A stretch of 64,000 bases of DNA from an uncultured Oscillospiraceae bacterium (GCA_900541975.1 UQLR01000008.1:1-64000), one strand, 5' to 3'; shown: positions 28,046-36,502, counted from the stretch's first letter. The notes: generated from the sequence alone by a model not told the origin. Made by a program: numbers and translations.

Positions 28046-29965
28046 TTGGCTTTACTTCGCGCACAAAATCTGTGTCTTTCCTTCTCTGACCGCTTGCTGT
28101 TCGAAAACATAAGCTTTGATGTGGAAAGCAAAGATAAAATTGGCTTTATCGGTGCAAACGGCGTTGGGAAAACCACAATTTTTAAAATACTGTCGGGGCA
28201 AACATCGCCTGCGCAGGGGGATGTATTTACAGCAAAGAATATAAAATTAGGTTATATGGAGCAGCATGCCGGCGTGCAAGAAGGCCGGACGGTGTATAGT
28301 GAACTGTTAAGCGTTTTTTCCCATTTTGAAAAAACGGAGCGGGAGCTGGAATTGCTTGCTGTACAAATTGAAAAAAACGCAAAAGACGCAGACGCACTGA
28401 TTGCACGGCAGCTTTCTTTGCAGGAGCAATATGAAAACAACGGCGGCCTCACCTACAAGAGCCGCACGCGTGCGGCTCTTTTGGGGCTTGGCTTTACAGA
28501 GGCAGACATGCACAGAACGGCTTCAACGCTTTCCGGCGGCCAGCTTTCCAAGCTGAAACTTGCAAAACTGCTTTTGTCGGGCGCCAATCTTCTGCTTTTG
28601 GATGAACCCACCAATCACCTGGACATCGCTTCAGTAGAATGGCTGGAAAGCTTTATGAAAGACTTTAAAGGCGCCGCCGTTATTATATCGCACGACCGTT
28701 ATTTTCTGGACGCCGTTACAAATAAAACCATGGAGCTTTCTCACGGACGTCTGACTGCATACAGCGGCAATTATACGCAATTTATGCAGAAAAAAGAAAA
28801 AATAAACGAAGACCTCAAACGCCGTTATGAAAATGAAATAAAAGAAATCAAACGGATCGAGGGCATTGTGGAGCAACAGCGCCGCTGGGGACAACGCCAT
28901 AATTTCATAACGGCGGCCAGCAAGCAAAAACAAGCCGACCGGCTGAAAAAAACGCTTGTAAAACCGGAAGACAATCCGCAGACCATGCATTTTTCCCTTA
29001 CCCCCAGGCGCGAAAGCGGCACCGATGTGCTGCAATGCAGGGATCTTTCCATTTCTTTTGGTGAAAAACCCCTGTTTTCCGGCGTAAACCTGCACCTCAC
29101 AAAAGGGCAGCGCGTTTTTCTTTTGGGCGCAAACGGCTGCGGAAAAACCACACTGTTTAAAATTTTAATGGGAAAATACCCTGCGCAGGGCGAAATCCGT
29201 TTTGGCGCGAATGTGGACGTCGGCTATTTCGACCAGGTACAGGCAGATTTGAATTTGGAAAAAACCGCTCTTGACGAGGTATGGGACGCCTTTCCAAATA
29301 TGAGCCAAACACAGGTGCGCACAGCACTGGGGACGTTTCTGTTTAAAGGAGATGCTGTTTTCAAGCCGGTCAAAACGCTCAGCGGCGGCGAACGCGCACG
29401 CGTTGCACTGTTAAAGCTTATGCTGCACGGCGCAAACCTTTTGCTGCTGGACGAGCCCACCAACCACCTGGATACCGCCTCCAGAGAAGCCCTGGAGGAT
29501 TCTTTGCAAGCCTACGGCGGTACAATGCTGATCATATCGCATGACCGATATTTCATCAATAAGCTTGCAAATAAAGTGATTACACTTTCCTCAGACGGCG
29601 TCTGCGAGTATTTGGGGAATTACGATACATACCTTGAAAAAACAAAGGAAGCATCCGCAGACCTTACAAAAAAGAACGAAAAACCGCAAAAAACAAAAAA
29701 TCAGGCATATTTTCAGCGGAAAGAGCAGCAATCACAAAAGCGCAAACTGCAAACCAGGCTGAAAAAATGCGAACAGCAGGTAGAAGCGGAAGAAAAAACC
29801 GTGCACGATCTGGAAACAGCACTTGCAAGCGGGGAGATCGCCGCGGATTTCGAAAGGCTGACGCAGCTTACAACAGAGCTGGAAGCACACAGGCAGCTGC
29901 TTGAACAACTGATCGAGCAATGGACGCAATTGCAGCTGCAGCTGGAGGCGTTTGCGCAGGAATGA
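28046..29965 (+). CDS. ABC-F family ATPase (YdiF/Uup-like)
   Basis: 639 residues: two ABC domains (Walker A GANGVGKTT and GANGCGKTT; signatures LSGGQ and LSGGE; LLLDEPTNHLD twice) joined by the charged ABC-F linker (about residues 230-310), and a C-terminal coiled coil (about 540-639). There are no membrane helices, so it acts on the ribosome rather than in transport. The start is TTG at 28046 behind GGGAGG; the upstream ATG at 28016 has no SD. General translation factor rather than a clear resistance type. Confidence 0.9.
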   Translation: MALLRAQNLCLSFSDRLLFENISFDVESKDKIGFIGANGVGKTTIFKILSGQTSPAQGDVFTAKNIKLGYMEQHAGVQEGRTVYSELLSVFSHFEKTERELELLAVQIEKNAKDADALIARQLSLQEQYENNGGLTYKSRTRAALLGLGFTEADMHRTASTLSGGQLSKLKLAKLLLSGANLLLLDEPTNHLDIASVEWLESFMKDFKGAAVIISHDRYFLDAVTNKTMELSHGRLTAYSGNYTQFMQKKEKINEDLKRRYENEIKEIKRIEGIVEQQRRWGQRHNFITAASKQKQADRLKKTLVKPEDNPQTMHFSLTPRRESGTDVLQCRDLSISFGEKPLFSGVNLHLTKGQRVFLLGANGCGKTTLFKILMGKYPAQGEIRFGANVDVGYFDQVQADLNLEKTALDEVWDAFPNMSQTQVRTALGTFLFKGDAVFKPVKTLSGGERARVALLKLMLHGANLLLLDEPTNHLDTASREALEDSLQAYGGTMLIISHDRYFINKLANKVITLSSDGVCEYLGNYDTYLEKTKEASADLTKKNEKPQKTKNQAYFQRKEQQSQKRKLQTRLKKCEQQVEAEEKTVHDLETALASGEIAADFERLTQLTTELEAHRQLLEQLIEQWTQLQLQLEAFAQE

Positions 29966-30000
29966 TTGGAATCTTTAAACTGTCCTGTTTATTTTTTACA

Positions 30001-30031
30001 AAACTGTGCATTTTTAAATGCACAGTTTTTT
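30001..30031 (+). terminator. Terminator after the ABC-F gene
   Basis: AAACTGTGCATT (30001-30012) pairs with AATGCACAGTTT (30017-30028), with a T-run. Confidence 0.85.
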
Positions 30032-30129
30032 GCTATGATAGCGTCAACACAAACGCAAAGGCTTTTTCTTTTTCGTTTGCACCGCGCCTTTGTTTGATGT
30101 TATCTTTTTAGATAAGGACGGTTGATTTT

Positions 30130-30714
30130 ATGAAAACACATACTGAAAAAACACTGAAACTGCTTGTTTTGTCCGCCATGTTTGCAGCTATGACCACGGT
30201 GCTGACTTTTTTTATAAAAATTCCCACCGCAGGCGGCGGTTATATTCACCTGGGGGATGCGGTCATTTATCTGGCCGCCTGCTTTTTACCCACGCCGTAC
30301 GCCATGCTTTCCGCCGGGGTCGGCGGCGCTTTGTCCGACCTGTTTGGGGGGTATTTCGTCTATTTATTTCCTACCTTTCTGATTAAAGCGCTCATTGCGC
30401 TCCCCTTCTCCAGAAAAGCGGAAAAAATTCTGACCAGCCGCAACGCCTGTATGGTGTTGCCTGCAGGCGTTATCACGGTTGCCGGCTATTACCTGACCAA
30501 AGTTTTTCTGCTGGCGTTTGATCAGGCCACAACCTCCCAGGGGTTTTGGGGTGCGTTTACAAACCCCGTTACGTGGGGCGCAGCATTGGAAAACATCCCG
30601 GAAAATACCATACAGGCTGTTGGCAGCGCGGTTGTATTTTTGGTTGCCGCCTTTGCGCTGGACAAAGCAAACCTTAAACAAAAACTTTTGCCGTATACAG
30701 CCGCAAAAGCGTAA
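30130..30714 (+). CDS. ECF transporter S component-like membrane protein
   Basis: 194 residues with about six membrane segments. GGYIHLGDAVIYLAACFLP and the GALSDLFGGYFVYLFPTFLIK loop are typical of substrate-binding S components of energy-coupling-factor vitamin transporters. The substrate is not predictable, and no EcfA or EcfT gene is in the window, so a shared ECF module elsewhere would be needed. AAGGACGGT precedes the ATG. Confidence 0.78.
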   Translation: MKTHTEKTLKLLVLSAMFAAMTTVLTFFIKIPTAGGGYIHLGDAVIYLAACFLPTPYAMLSAGVGGALSDLFGGYFVYLFPTFLIKALIALPFSRKAEKILTSRNACMVLPAGVITVAGYYLTKVFLLAFDQATTSQGFWGAFTNPVTWGAALENIPENTIQAVGSAVVFLVAAFALDKANLKQKLLPYTAAKA

Positions 30715-30792
30715 AAGCAGAGCATTATCCTTGGTTTTTATCCGTTGCTTGTACCATTTTTAACAGTTTAACAACCTTTTTTCACCAATGCA

Positions 30793-30821
30793 TTGACAAA
30801 ATACCACCACCGGTATACCAT
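30793..30821 (+). promoter_or_regulatory. Likely promoter of the dockerin protein gene
   Basis: TTGACA (30793-30798), 17 bp, TACCAT (30816-30821). The -10 is weak. Confidence 0.4.
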
Positions 30822-30899
30822 TGCCGTCAGAATAGGTTTTATACGCAAAGGGTGGCTTCTCCCTCTTTGCCGCCTGTATAAAAAAAGGAGGAATTCCCC

Positions 30900-32270
30900 A
30901 TGACGGTAAAGAAAAAACAATGCTATAGGGTGGCTTTGCTGCTGCTTGTGTTCTGCCTGCTTGCAAGCGTAACCACAGCCGGCGCAGGCGCGCAAACAAC
31001 AGCGGGCAGCGCCGCGGGGTATGAAAACCCAACCTGGCCCACACTTGACAGGGCGCAGGCCTCCATAGAACAACTGTATAACGAAAATTACCCGGAAATT
31101 GCCGACAAGATCCGGGAAATCCGCGGAATTTTGCCTGAAGAGTGCACAGACGAAGCATTGACGCTCTATTGGGGCAGCTGCGGGCCGACCAGCATTGCCT
31201 TTCAGAAAGTTTTAATGGACAATGGTATTTATGCAGAAACCAGAATAGATTCCCAGATGTATGCAAAGCATGAATATAACCTGTTGCGCACGCGCCTTAC
31301 AGACGGCAGTGTAAAGCTGGTCCTGATAGACGGCAGTTACCGGCAGTTTATGCGCAGCTATTTCCTTCAGGAAATCATGCAAACTTCCGGAAAACCCTCC
31401 AGCGAGGTAACAGACGACGAAATCAACGCGGCTATATTGGCAAGCGGCCTTCCCAATATTTTGACTTTTGAATTTGGCAACTGGCAGCAGGCCATACAGA
31501 AAATCCAGTCTGTTTTGGGAGAAGATGTTGATCCCCTTGCCTATAACTGGATAGACAGCTCATACGAAAGCCAGCCTTACCCGGAGCCAAGCCTGCAGAC
31601 CAGTTATACACGCTATTTGTCGCAAGAAGAACTTGCCGCCTTAAAGGCGGGGCTTCTTTACGAAAAACCGTTTGAAGAAAGCCTGTACATCAAAGGCTCC
31701 TGGGACAGTTTTGCCACACGGCAGCGGTTTTCTTATAAGGGAAACGGCGTGTATGAGGTAAACCTGCAGCTGAATCCCAACGCGGACGCTTATACCTGCA
31801 CAATTGAAGGGGAGCAACCGGGAACGCCGTTTTATGCCGCCGCCAGCCAGGCCGTTGTCTACCCCACCCTCAATACATATTACAACCACGGCACCGTGCA
31901 GTCGTTTTTAACAGATGCAATGATAAGCGGTCACACACTGCTTTTAGGCGCCGGCGGCAACAGCCATATTACAGTCCGCATTGACACAAGGGCCGGTATT
32001 CACAGCCCGCAGATCCGTACCGTGCCAGCATTCAGGGTTGGCCTTTACGGCGATATGGACGGCAACAATGTCATAGACCTGCAGGATATCATCTTTATGC
32101 AAAAGGCGCTTGCCGGCCTGGTTGCATTAACAGACTACCAGAAAAAAGTCTGCACCGTAAGCGGAAGCGATGTTTTTTCCACCCAGGATCTGTTGCTGGT
32201 CCAGCGCTATCTTGCCAATGATCCGCAGGCAGGCCTGACCGGGCAGGACGTATACGCGCCCCTATCCTGA
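30900..32270 (+). CDS. Secreted protein with Cys-His-Asp domain and dockerin
   Basis: 456 residues. A signal peptide covers about 1-31 (VALLLLVFCLLASVTTAGA). Residues 60-230 carry WGSCGPTSIAF (Cys94), YAKHEYNLLR (His124) and VLIDGSYRQF (Asp144), the order and spacing of a transglutaminase-like or papain-like site. Residues about 263-320 (YIKGSWDSF, GNGVYEVNLQL) look like a starch-binding or CBM48-type beta-sandwich. The C terminus is dockerin-like: GDMDGNNVIDLQD is a good calcium loop, the second repeat (SGSDVFSTQD) is degenerate. Likely exported and attached to a cohesin partner. AAGGAGG precedes the ATG. The enzyme assignment is inference. Confidence 0.7.
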   Translation: MTVKKKQCYRVALLLLVFCLLASVTTAGAGAQTTAGSAAGYENPTWPTLDRAQASIEQLYNENYPEIADKIREIRGILPEECTDEALTLYWGSCGPTSIAFQKVLMDNGIYAETRIDSQMYAKHEYNLLRTRLTDGSVKLVLIDGSYRQFMRSYFLQEIMQTSGKPSSEVTDDEINAAILASGLPNILTFEFGNWQQAIQKIQSVLGEDVDPLAYNWIDSSYESQPYPEPSLQTSYTRYLSQEELAALKAGLLYEKPFEESLYIKGSWDSFATRQRFSYKGNGVYEVNLQLNPNADAYTCTIEGEQPGTPFYAAASQAVVYPTLNTYYNHGTVQSFLTDAMISGHTLLLGAGGNSHITVRIDTRAGIHSPQIRTVPAFRVGLYGDMDGNNVIDLQDIIFMQKALAGLVALTDYQKKVCTVSGSDVFSTQDLLLVQRYLANDPQAGLTGQDVYAPLS

Positions 32271-32445
32271 ACAAGTTATAAATCGAAACCCTGCAGGCGG
32301 CAATCCCTGCAGGGCTTTTCGTTTTGTTTTCTTTTTCATCCATACTGCCTTACTCTTAGGCGGCGCCGTTTTTTCATCTGTTTTATGCCGCCTGCTTTAA
32401 AAGCGCATCATCCGCGGCACAGACAAAAGGCGCGGTAAAAATGCA

Positions 32446-32474
32446 TTGACAAAGGCAAGGTAAATTGATATAAT
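32446..32474 (+). promoter_or_regulatory. Consensus sigma-A promoter of tRNA-Ile2
   Basis: TTGACA (32446-32451), 17 bp, TATAAT (32469-32474): a perfect consensus, 22 bp before the tRNA. Confidence 0.9.
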
Positions 32475-32496
32475 ATTTTGGCGCTGAAAATTGCAG

Positions 32497-32573
32497 GGGC
32501 CATTAGCTCAGTTGGTTAGAGCAACCGGCTCATAACCGGTCGGTCCGGGGTTCGAGTCCCTGATGGCCCACCA
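32497..32573 (+). tRNA. tRNA with CAT anticodon, probably Ile2
   Basis: 77 nt with encoded CCA; acceptor GGGCCAT/ATGGCCC, discriminator A, anticodon CAT in loop CTCATAA. Software would call Met, but the body (TTAGCTCAGTTGGTTAGAGC, CGGCTCATAACCG, GGTTCGAGTCC) is closest to the Firmicutes tRNA-Ile2 as I remember it, in which C34 is changed to lysidine by TilS to read AUA. Elongator Met is the alternative. Confidence 0.9.
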
Positions 32574-32578
32574 AAAAC

Positions 32579-32619
32579 CAGGACGCACAGAGTTGTTAGC
32601 TTTGTGCGTCCTGTCTTTT
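32579..32619. terminator. tRNA terminator overlapping the convergent Cys-rich gene
   Basis: CAGGACGCACA (32579-32589) pairs with TGTGCGTCCTG (32603-32613), followed by TCTTTT. The right arm lies within the last codons of the minus-strand gene ending at 32596. Confidence 0.85.
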
Positions 32620-32775
32620 ACACGGCTTGAAATATGCACATGCCGGCGTTGCAGATTCTCTTTTCTTCAAGCTTGAGTATACACAATGCCCATACGTGAT
32701 CTCCCTGTAATTTCGGCCGAATGTTATATAGTGTTGCCTGAAATGTTTGCAGTTTTTACATACGTCATCATCCAA
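32596..32775 (-). CDS. Cys-rich mini-protein
   Basis: 59 residues from a TTG start behind GGAGGGG: (M)DDDVCKNCKHFRQHYITFGR, then GHCVYSSLKKRE, then ACAYFKPCKRQ. The CxxC...C...C...C spacing suggests a small metal-binding (zinc-ribbon-like) fold. I recall similar small clostridial proteins but cannot give a function. The 3' end shares DNA with the convergent tRNA terminator. A 9-bp inverted repeat (32803-32840) lies just upstream. Confidence 0.7.
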   Translation of the reverse strand: MDDDVCKNCKHFRQHYITFGRNYREITYGHCVYSSLKKRESATPACAYFKPCKRQDAQS

Positions 32776-32802
32776 ACCTGTCCCCTCCGTACATTTTTTA
32801 AG

Positions 32803-32840
32803 GTACTTTAAGTGAATTGTATTATATTATTTTAAAGTAC
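32803..32840. promoter_or_regulatory. Inverted repeat in a divergent intergenic region
   Basis: GTACTTTAA (32803-32811) and TTAAAGTAC (32832-32840) are exact inverted copies 20 bp apart, flanking an AT-rich core that may hold a -10 element. It lies between the Cys-rich gene (minus) and the truncated remnants (plus); a regulator site is plausible. Confidence 0.5.
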
Positions 32841-32939
32841 ATAATGAATTTAAGAAAAATTTATGGAGTGATTGACTATGGTACATAATGCGCTTAAAAT
32901 TTAGGCAAAGATTTGCTGCATCCTTAAAACAGAAATTTG

Positions 32940-33060
32940 AAGGGAAGACAGACACGGCCTTATGAGCTTTGCGTTTGATTTTGATGAACTGGGTATCCGG
33001 CAAAGAAAAAAATGCAGCAGTAAATCCCTGTATATTGCCGAAGAACTGTTCGGGGGGATT
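32940..33060 (+). pseudogene. Broken copy of the RHH gene at 18976
   Basis: From about 32940 the DNA is nearly identical to 18958-19064 (GAAGGGAAG, then MSFAFDFDELGIRQRKKCSS and SLYIAEEL). The match stops after about 30 codons, where a hairpin-rich insert begins, so the recognition helices are lost. An 8-codon ORF just upstream (32878, MVHNALKI) shares its first codons with the XRE gene at 19226 and may be another remnant. The frame runs on to 33579, but the rest is not protein-like. Confidence 0.75.
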
Positions 33061-33172
33061 CTTAAGGGGTTACTCCCCTTAAGGCGGTTGAGGGGGTCTC
33101 AAAAGGGTGGTCGTTCAACCTCCCCCTTTTGCGGTCTTTGGTTCGTTTCTTCCGTAAGAAATGAACAAAAAC
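33055..33172. mobile_element. Hairpin-rich insert in the RHH copy (MITE-like)
   Basis: About 120 nt of consecutive inverted repeats: CTTAAGGGG/CCCCTTAAG (33061-33083), GGTTGA/TCAACC (33086-33120) and GTTCGTTTCTT/AAGAAATGAAC (33141-33166). It coincides with the loss of similarity to the intact RHH gene. The last hairpin recurs at 18212-18237. No ORF, so it is at most a non-autonomous element. Confidence 0.45.
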
Positions 33173-33362
33173 TTTTTAGAAAAGAATTATATAAACGTAG
33201 AAAGCCGGCGGGCAAGATAAAAGCTTGTATAAAGCAGCCCGCAATCCTTTGCAAACTTAGGGCTTACAAGTTTTCCCCGCCCCTTCCGCCTGCTCCTCCA
33301 TTTTTGCAAAAAAAGGCCTTTGTCATGCGACAAAGGCCTTTTTTCTGTTTACTTTCCAAATA

Positions 33363-34148
33363 TTACGACTCCCGCAAAATTCTGCGTGCGTTTTCTCCAA
33401 GAATCAGCTTTCGTTCCTCCTGCGAAAGGCCAAGGCTGTTTATCCGCTGCAGCTCCTCCTCCGCGTTCCACATAGGGAAATCCGTCCCATATAAAACCCT
33501 GTCTGCTCCATACAGCCGGATCAACTCCAGGCTCCTTCTTTTTCCCAAATACATGGTAGAGCTTGAAGTGTCCACATAACAGCGCTTATCCTGCAAATAC
33601 TCCAGCGCAAGATCCCAAAGCGACCAGCCGCCAAAATGCGCCCCAATCGCCGTAAGCCTTGGAAAATTGTCCAGCACACGGGCAAAGCGGTTTGGGTGGG
33701 AATACGAATACCGGTAATCCCCGCAATGAAAAAGCACCGGCAGGTCTCCCTGCAGCACGTCGTATACCGGGAACATGCGCGCATCGTCCAAATGAAACTG
33801 CTGTGTATCCGGATGCAGCTTTACACCCCGAAGCCCCAGTTTTTTCATACGCTCTATTTCCGCAAAGGGGTCTTCCATACCGGGATGCAGCGTACCAAAT
33901 CCGATCAGCTCCTCATGCGCCTTACACTGTTCCGCAATAAAATCGTTGATAGAATGCACTTGCTGCGGGACGGTTGCAACAGACTGCACCAGAAAACGGC
34001 GCACCCCCGCTTTTTTTCCTTCACGCAGCAAAGCGTGAACCGTACCGTCGCCGTCCATGGGAATTCCATAAAAACTGCCAACGCCCTGTACCGCCTTTTT
34101 TGCAATTTTTTCCGGGTAAATATGCGCGTGAAAATCAATAATCTCCAT
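33363..34148 (-). CDS. Amidohydrolase-family metal-dependent hydrolase
   Basis: 261 residues, TIM-barrel amidohydrolase 2-type. Metal ligands: IDFHAHIYP (HxH) at the N terminus, LFHCGDYR (His), GAHFGGW (His) and YGTDFPMW (Asp) near the end; GVKLHP is the strand-5 region. Members hydrolyse or decarboxylate varied substrates; none can be chosen here. The ATG at 34148 gives the usual short N terminus; an ATG three codons upstream is too close to the SD. Confidence 0.88.
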   Translation of the reverse strand: MEIIDFHAHIYPEKIAKKAVQGVGSFYGIPMDGDGTVHALLREGKKAGVRRFLVQSVATVPQQVHSINDFIAEQCKAHEELIGFGTLHPGMEDPFAEIERMKKLGLRGVKLHPDTQQFHLDDARMFPVYDVLQGDLPVLFHCGDYRYSYSHPNRFARVLDNFPRLTAIGAHFGGWSLWDLALEYLQDKRCYVDTSSSTMYLGKRRSLELIRLYGADRVLYGTDFPMWNAEEELQRINSLGLSQEERKLILGENARRILRES

Positions 34149-34246
34149 ATATAACATCTATCCTTTTTTGTTTTTCCACCCCAGGGGATCCATATAGTAG
34201 TATATTCCGTTTTTGCGCAAAAGTCAAAACCCCGCAGATACAACGC

Positions 34247-34275
34247 TTGACGGCAGGCGGGAAAAAAGCTACAAT
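34247..34275 (+). promoter_or_regulatory. Promoter of the DUF1015 gene
   Basis: TTGACG (34247-34252), 17 bp, TACAAT (34270-34275). It rules out a start codon at 34247. Confidence 0.65.
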
Positions 34276-34312
34276 AAAAACCATCCTAAAGAATAAAGGG
34301 GAATATGTGAAT

Positions 34313-35593
34313 ATGGCATTGGTTAAACCTTTTCAAGGCGTTCGCTTTAACACCGGCATTGCAGGAAAAATAGAAGAGCTTGTCTGCCCGCCCTACGACG
34401 TCATCAGTGAAGAACAGCGAAAGGCATACATAGAAAAAAATGAAAACAACATCATTCGTCTGGAGCTACCAAAAGGCGACAACCCTTACCGCAGCGCGCA
34501 CGATATTTTCACGCAATGGAAAGAAAAAGGGATTTTAAAAACAGAGGACCTGCCCGCCGTTTATATTTACGAAGAAGAATTTGAAGCCTGCGGCAAGCGC
34601 ACAAAGGTAAAAGGCATGATCTGCCGTGTAAAGATTGAAGATTTTTCAAAAGGCGTTATTCTGCCGCATGAATTTACGCTTTCCAAGGCAAAAGAAGACC
34701 GCCTGAACTTAATGAAGGCAACCAACTGCAATTTCAGCCAGATTTATTCTCTTTTTATGGATCCGGCGCATTGTACAACACAAAAACTTGACAGCCTTTC
34801 CACCGGCGCGCCTGACATACACCTGACCGACAACGACAATGTAACCCACCGTCTTTGGATTGTTACCGATCAGGCGGCAATTTCGTCTCTCTGTGCAGAT
34901 TTCGACGACAGAAAACTGTATATTGCAGATGGGCACCATCGCTACGAAACGGCGCTGAACTATCGAAACTGGTGTTACGCGCAGGGCAAAAGCGCACCGG
35001 GCGGCGCGGCCGATTACCAAATGATGATGCTGGTCGATATGGAGCATCCCGGCCTGGCGGTCTTTCCCACCCACCGCCTTGTCCGCAATCTGGAAAACTT
35101 TGACCCCAAACAGGCAATGGCGGCATGCACGCAGTATTTTACAATTACAGAGAAAACCGGCGTTGCTTCCATGGAAGCAGAGCTTGACAAACTTTTTCAG
35201 GAAGATAAAACGGCGTTTGGCTTCTACTGCGGCGGGGACACATGGGCGCAGCTGGTACTCAAAGACCCTTCTGTTATGCAAGCGCTTCTTCCGGATAAAA
35301 GCGCCGCAACAAGAGAACTTGACGTTACCGTGCTGCATACGCTGATTTTGGAACAGCTGTTTGGCATTGACGCGGAAAACATGGCAAAGCAGATCAATCT
35401 GACCTATACAAAGGTTTTCGATGAAGCGATTACCTCTGTAAAAAGCGGTGCGTCCCAATGTGCATTTATCTTAAATCCCACCAAGGTCACACAAATCCGC
35501 AATGTTGCCGCCGCAGGCGAAAAAATGCCGCAAAAGTCTACTTACTTTTATCCAAAGCTGATTACGGGCCTTGTTCTAAATGAACTGGTATAA
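34313..35593 (+). CDS. DUF1015-family protein (SerK-like)
   Basis: 426 residues, opening (M)ALVKPFQGVRFNTGIAGKIE then CPPYDVISEEQR, both conserved in DUF1015. LPHEFTLSKAKEDRLNLMKA and LYIADGHHRYETAL are the other landmarks. One archaeal member (SerK) is a free-serine kinase, and in Clostridia the family often lies near serine metabolism genes; here it stands alone. The ATG at 34313 follows AAGGGG by 11 nt; a GTG two codons earlier is possible. Confidence 0.85.
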   Translation: MALVKPFQGVRFNTGIAGKIEELVCPPYDVISEEQRKAYIEKNENNIIRLELPKGDNPYRSAHDIFTQWKEKGILKTEDLPAVYIYEEEFEACGKRTKVKGMICRVKIEDFSKGVILPHEFTLSKAKEDRLNLMKATNCNFSQIYSLFMDPAHCTTQKLDSLSTGAPDIHLTDNDNVTHRLWIVTDQAAISSLCADFDDRKLYIADGHHRYETALNYRNWCYAQGKSAPGGAADYQMMMLVDMEHPGLAVFPTHRLVRNLENFDPKQAMAACTQYFTITEKTGVASMEAELDKLFQEDKTAFGFYCGGDTWAQLVLKDPSVMQALLPDKSAATRELDVTVLHTLILEQLFGIDAENMAKQINLTYTKVFDEAITSVKSGASQCAFILNPTKVTQIRNVAAAGEKMPQKSTYFYPKLITGLVLNELV

Positions 35594-35596
35594 ACC

Positions 35597-35634
35597 AAAA
35601 GCCGTGAGGAGAGCCATCTTTCCCCACGGCTTTT
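35597..35634. terminator. Bidirectional terminator
   Basis: AAAAGCCGTG (35597-35606) pairs with CACGGCTTTT (35625-35634), between the convergent DUF1015 and thiT genes. Confidence 0.75.
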
Positions 35635-35652
35635 CATGAATCTGCTTTTGTT

Positions 35653-36297
35653 TTAAGCTTGCACCGGTGCACCTGACAAAATCTGTTTTCTTACCGGCCT
35701 GATTGACATTAGCACTACAGCGGCAACCAGAGAAATGACCGTTTCTGGCAGCATATAGCTTCCGTTATAGATCAAAGAATACAGCATAGCAAGCATATCT
35801 CCCGTAAAGTTATCCAAAATATACGCGCCTGTGCTGTTCGCCATTACGTCGCCAAAAAACCATTCCGCATAGCTTCCCCACAGGATAAACCCGGAAAGGA
35901 AATGGCACAAATAGCGCAGCAGGCCCGTTACAACCGCGCCCAGCGCAAATGAAAGCGTCGGTCTTTTTATAACCCGTTTAAACATGCCCGCAAGTCCCAA
36001 CACGGCAAACGCGGCAATATAATCCAAAAAGGCCATCAGCACAATGTTAAAGCCGGTAAGCCCCGCAAACGCCTGGCTGGTGGTCGCGCCCAGAACCGCC
36101 TGTAAAACACCAAAAACCGTGCCGCATAAAAGGCCCCATCGAACACCGTACATATAACCCAGTACCATAACCGGCACCATGCTGAACAGGGTAATAGAAC
36201 CCCCGTAAGGCAGATCAAACACCTTGATCATGGAAAGTACAGTCCCCAGTGCAATCAAAACACCGCTTGTAACCAGTCGCAACGTTTTCTTGTTCAT
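35653..36297 (-). CDS. thiT: Thiamine ECF transporter S component ThiT
   Basis: 214 residues, six membrane helices. GGSITLFSMVPVMVLGYMYG and GFILWGSYAEWFF are ThiT landmarks in the thiamine-binding region. It binds thiamine and works with a shared EcfAAT module not present here. A TPP riboswitch and terminator lie directly upstream, which supports the substrate. The ATG at 36297 follows AGGAGG. Confidence 0.95.
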   Translation of the reverse strand: MNKKTLRLVTSGVLIALGTVLSMIKVFDLPYGGSITLFSMVPVMVLGYMYGVRWGLLCGTVFGVLQAVLGATTSQAFAGLTGFNIVLMAFLDYIAAFAVLGLAGMFKRVIKRPTLSFALGAVVTGLLRYLCHFLSGFILWGSYAEWFFGDVMANSTGAYILDNFTGDMLAMLYSLIYNGSYMLPETVISLVAAVVLMSIRPVRKQILSGAPVQA

Positions 36298-36332
36298 AAA
36301 AGCATTCCTCCTTTTTCTACAAAAACACAAAT

Positions 36333-36360
36333 AAAAAACCGTACGGGATTCCGTACGGCG
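36333..36360 (-). terminator. TPP riboswitch expression-platform terminator
   Basis: CCGTACGG (36339-36346 and 36351-36358) forms an 8-bp stem with a GATT loop, followed on the minus strand by a T-run (complement of 36333-36338). It ends about 36 nt before the thiT ATG. Confidence 0.85.
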
Positions 36361-36396
36361 TACAATCTTCTGCTTTATTTATTTTCATAAAACATA

Positions 36397-36477
36397 CTTC
36401 CTACGCCGGCATTATCCGTATCAGGTTAAAGGGTTACGCTTCTGCGTTCTCAGCCGATTTGTTCAGCACCCCTGCAG
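36397..36477 (-). promoter_or_regulatory. TPP (thiamine pyrophosphate) riboswitch
   Basis: Minus-strand sequence carries the conserved THI-box blocks in order: GGGGTGCTGAAC, GGCTGAGA, ACCCTTTAACCTGAT and GGATAATGCCGGCGTAGGAAG. Ligand binding should favour the terminator downstream and switch off thiT. Confidence 0.95.
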
Positions 36478-36502
36478 TTTTCAAGTGTTTTTGTCGAAGA
36501 TA

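Noticed and set aside
32962..33579. 205-codon ORF continuing from the RHH copy
   Set aside because: After about 30 codons the frame runs through inverted repeats and then antisense to the amidohydrolase 3' end; it is open by chance, so I call only a truncated pseudogene.
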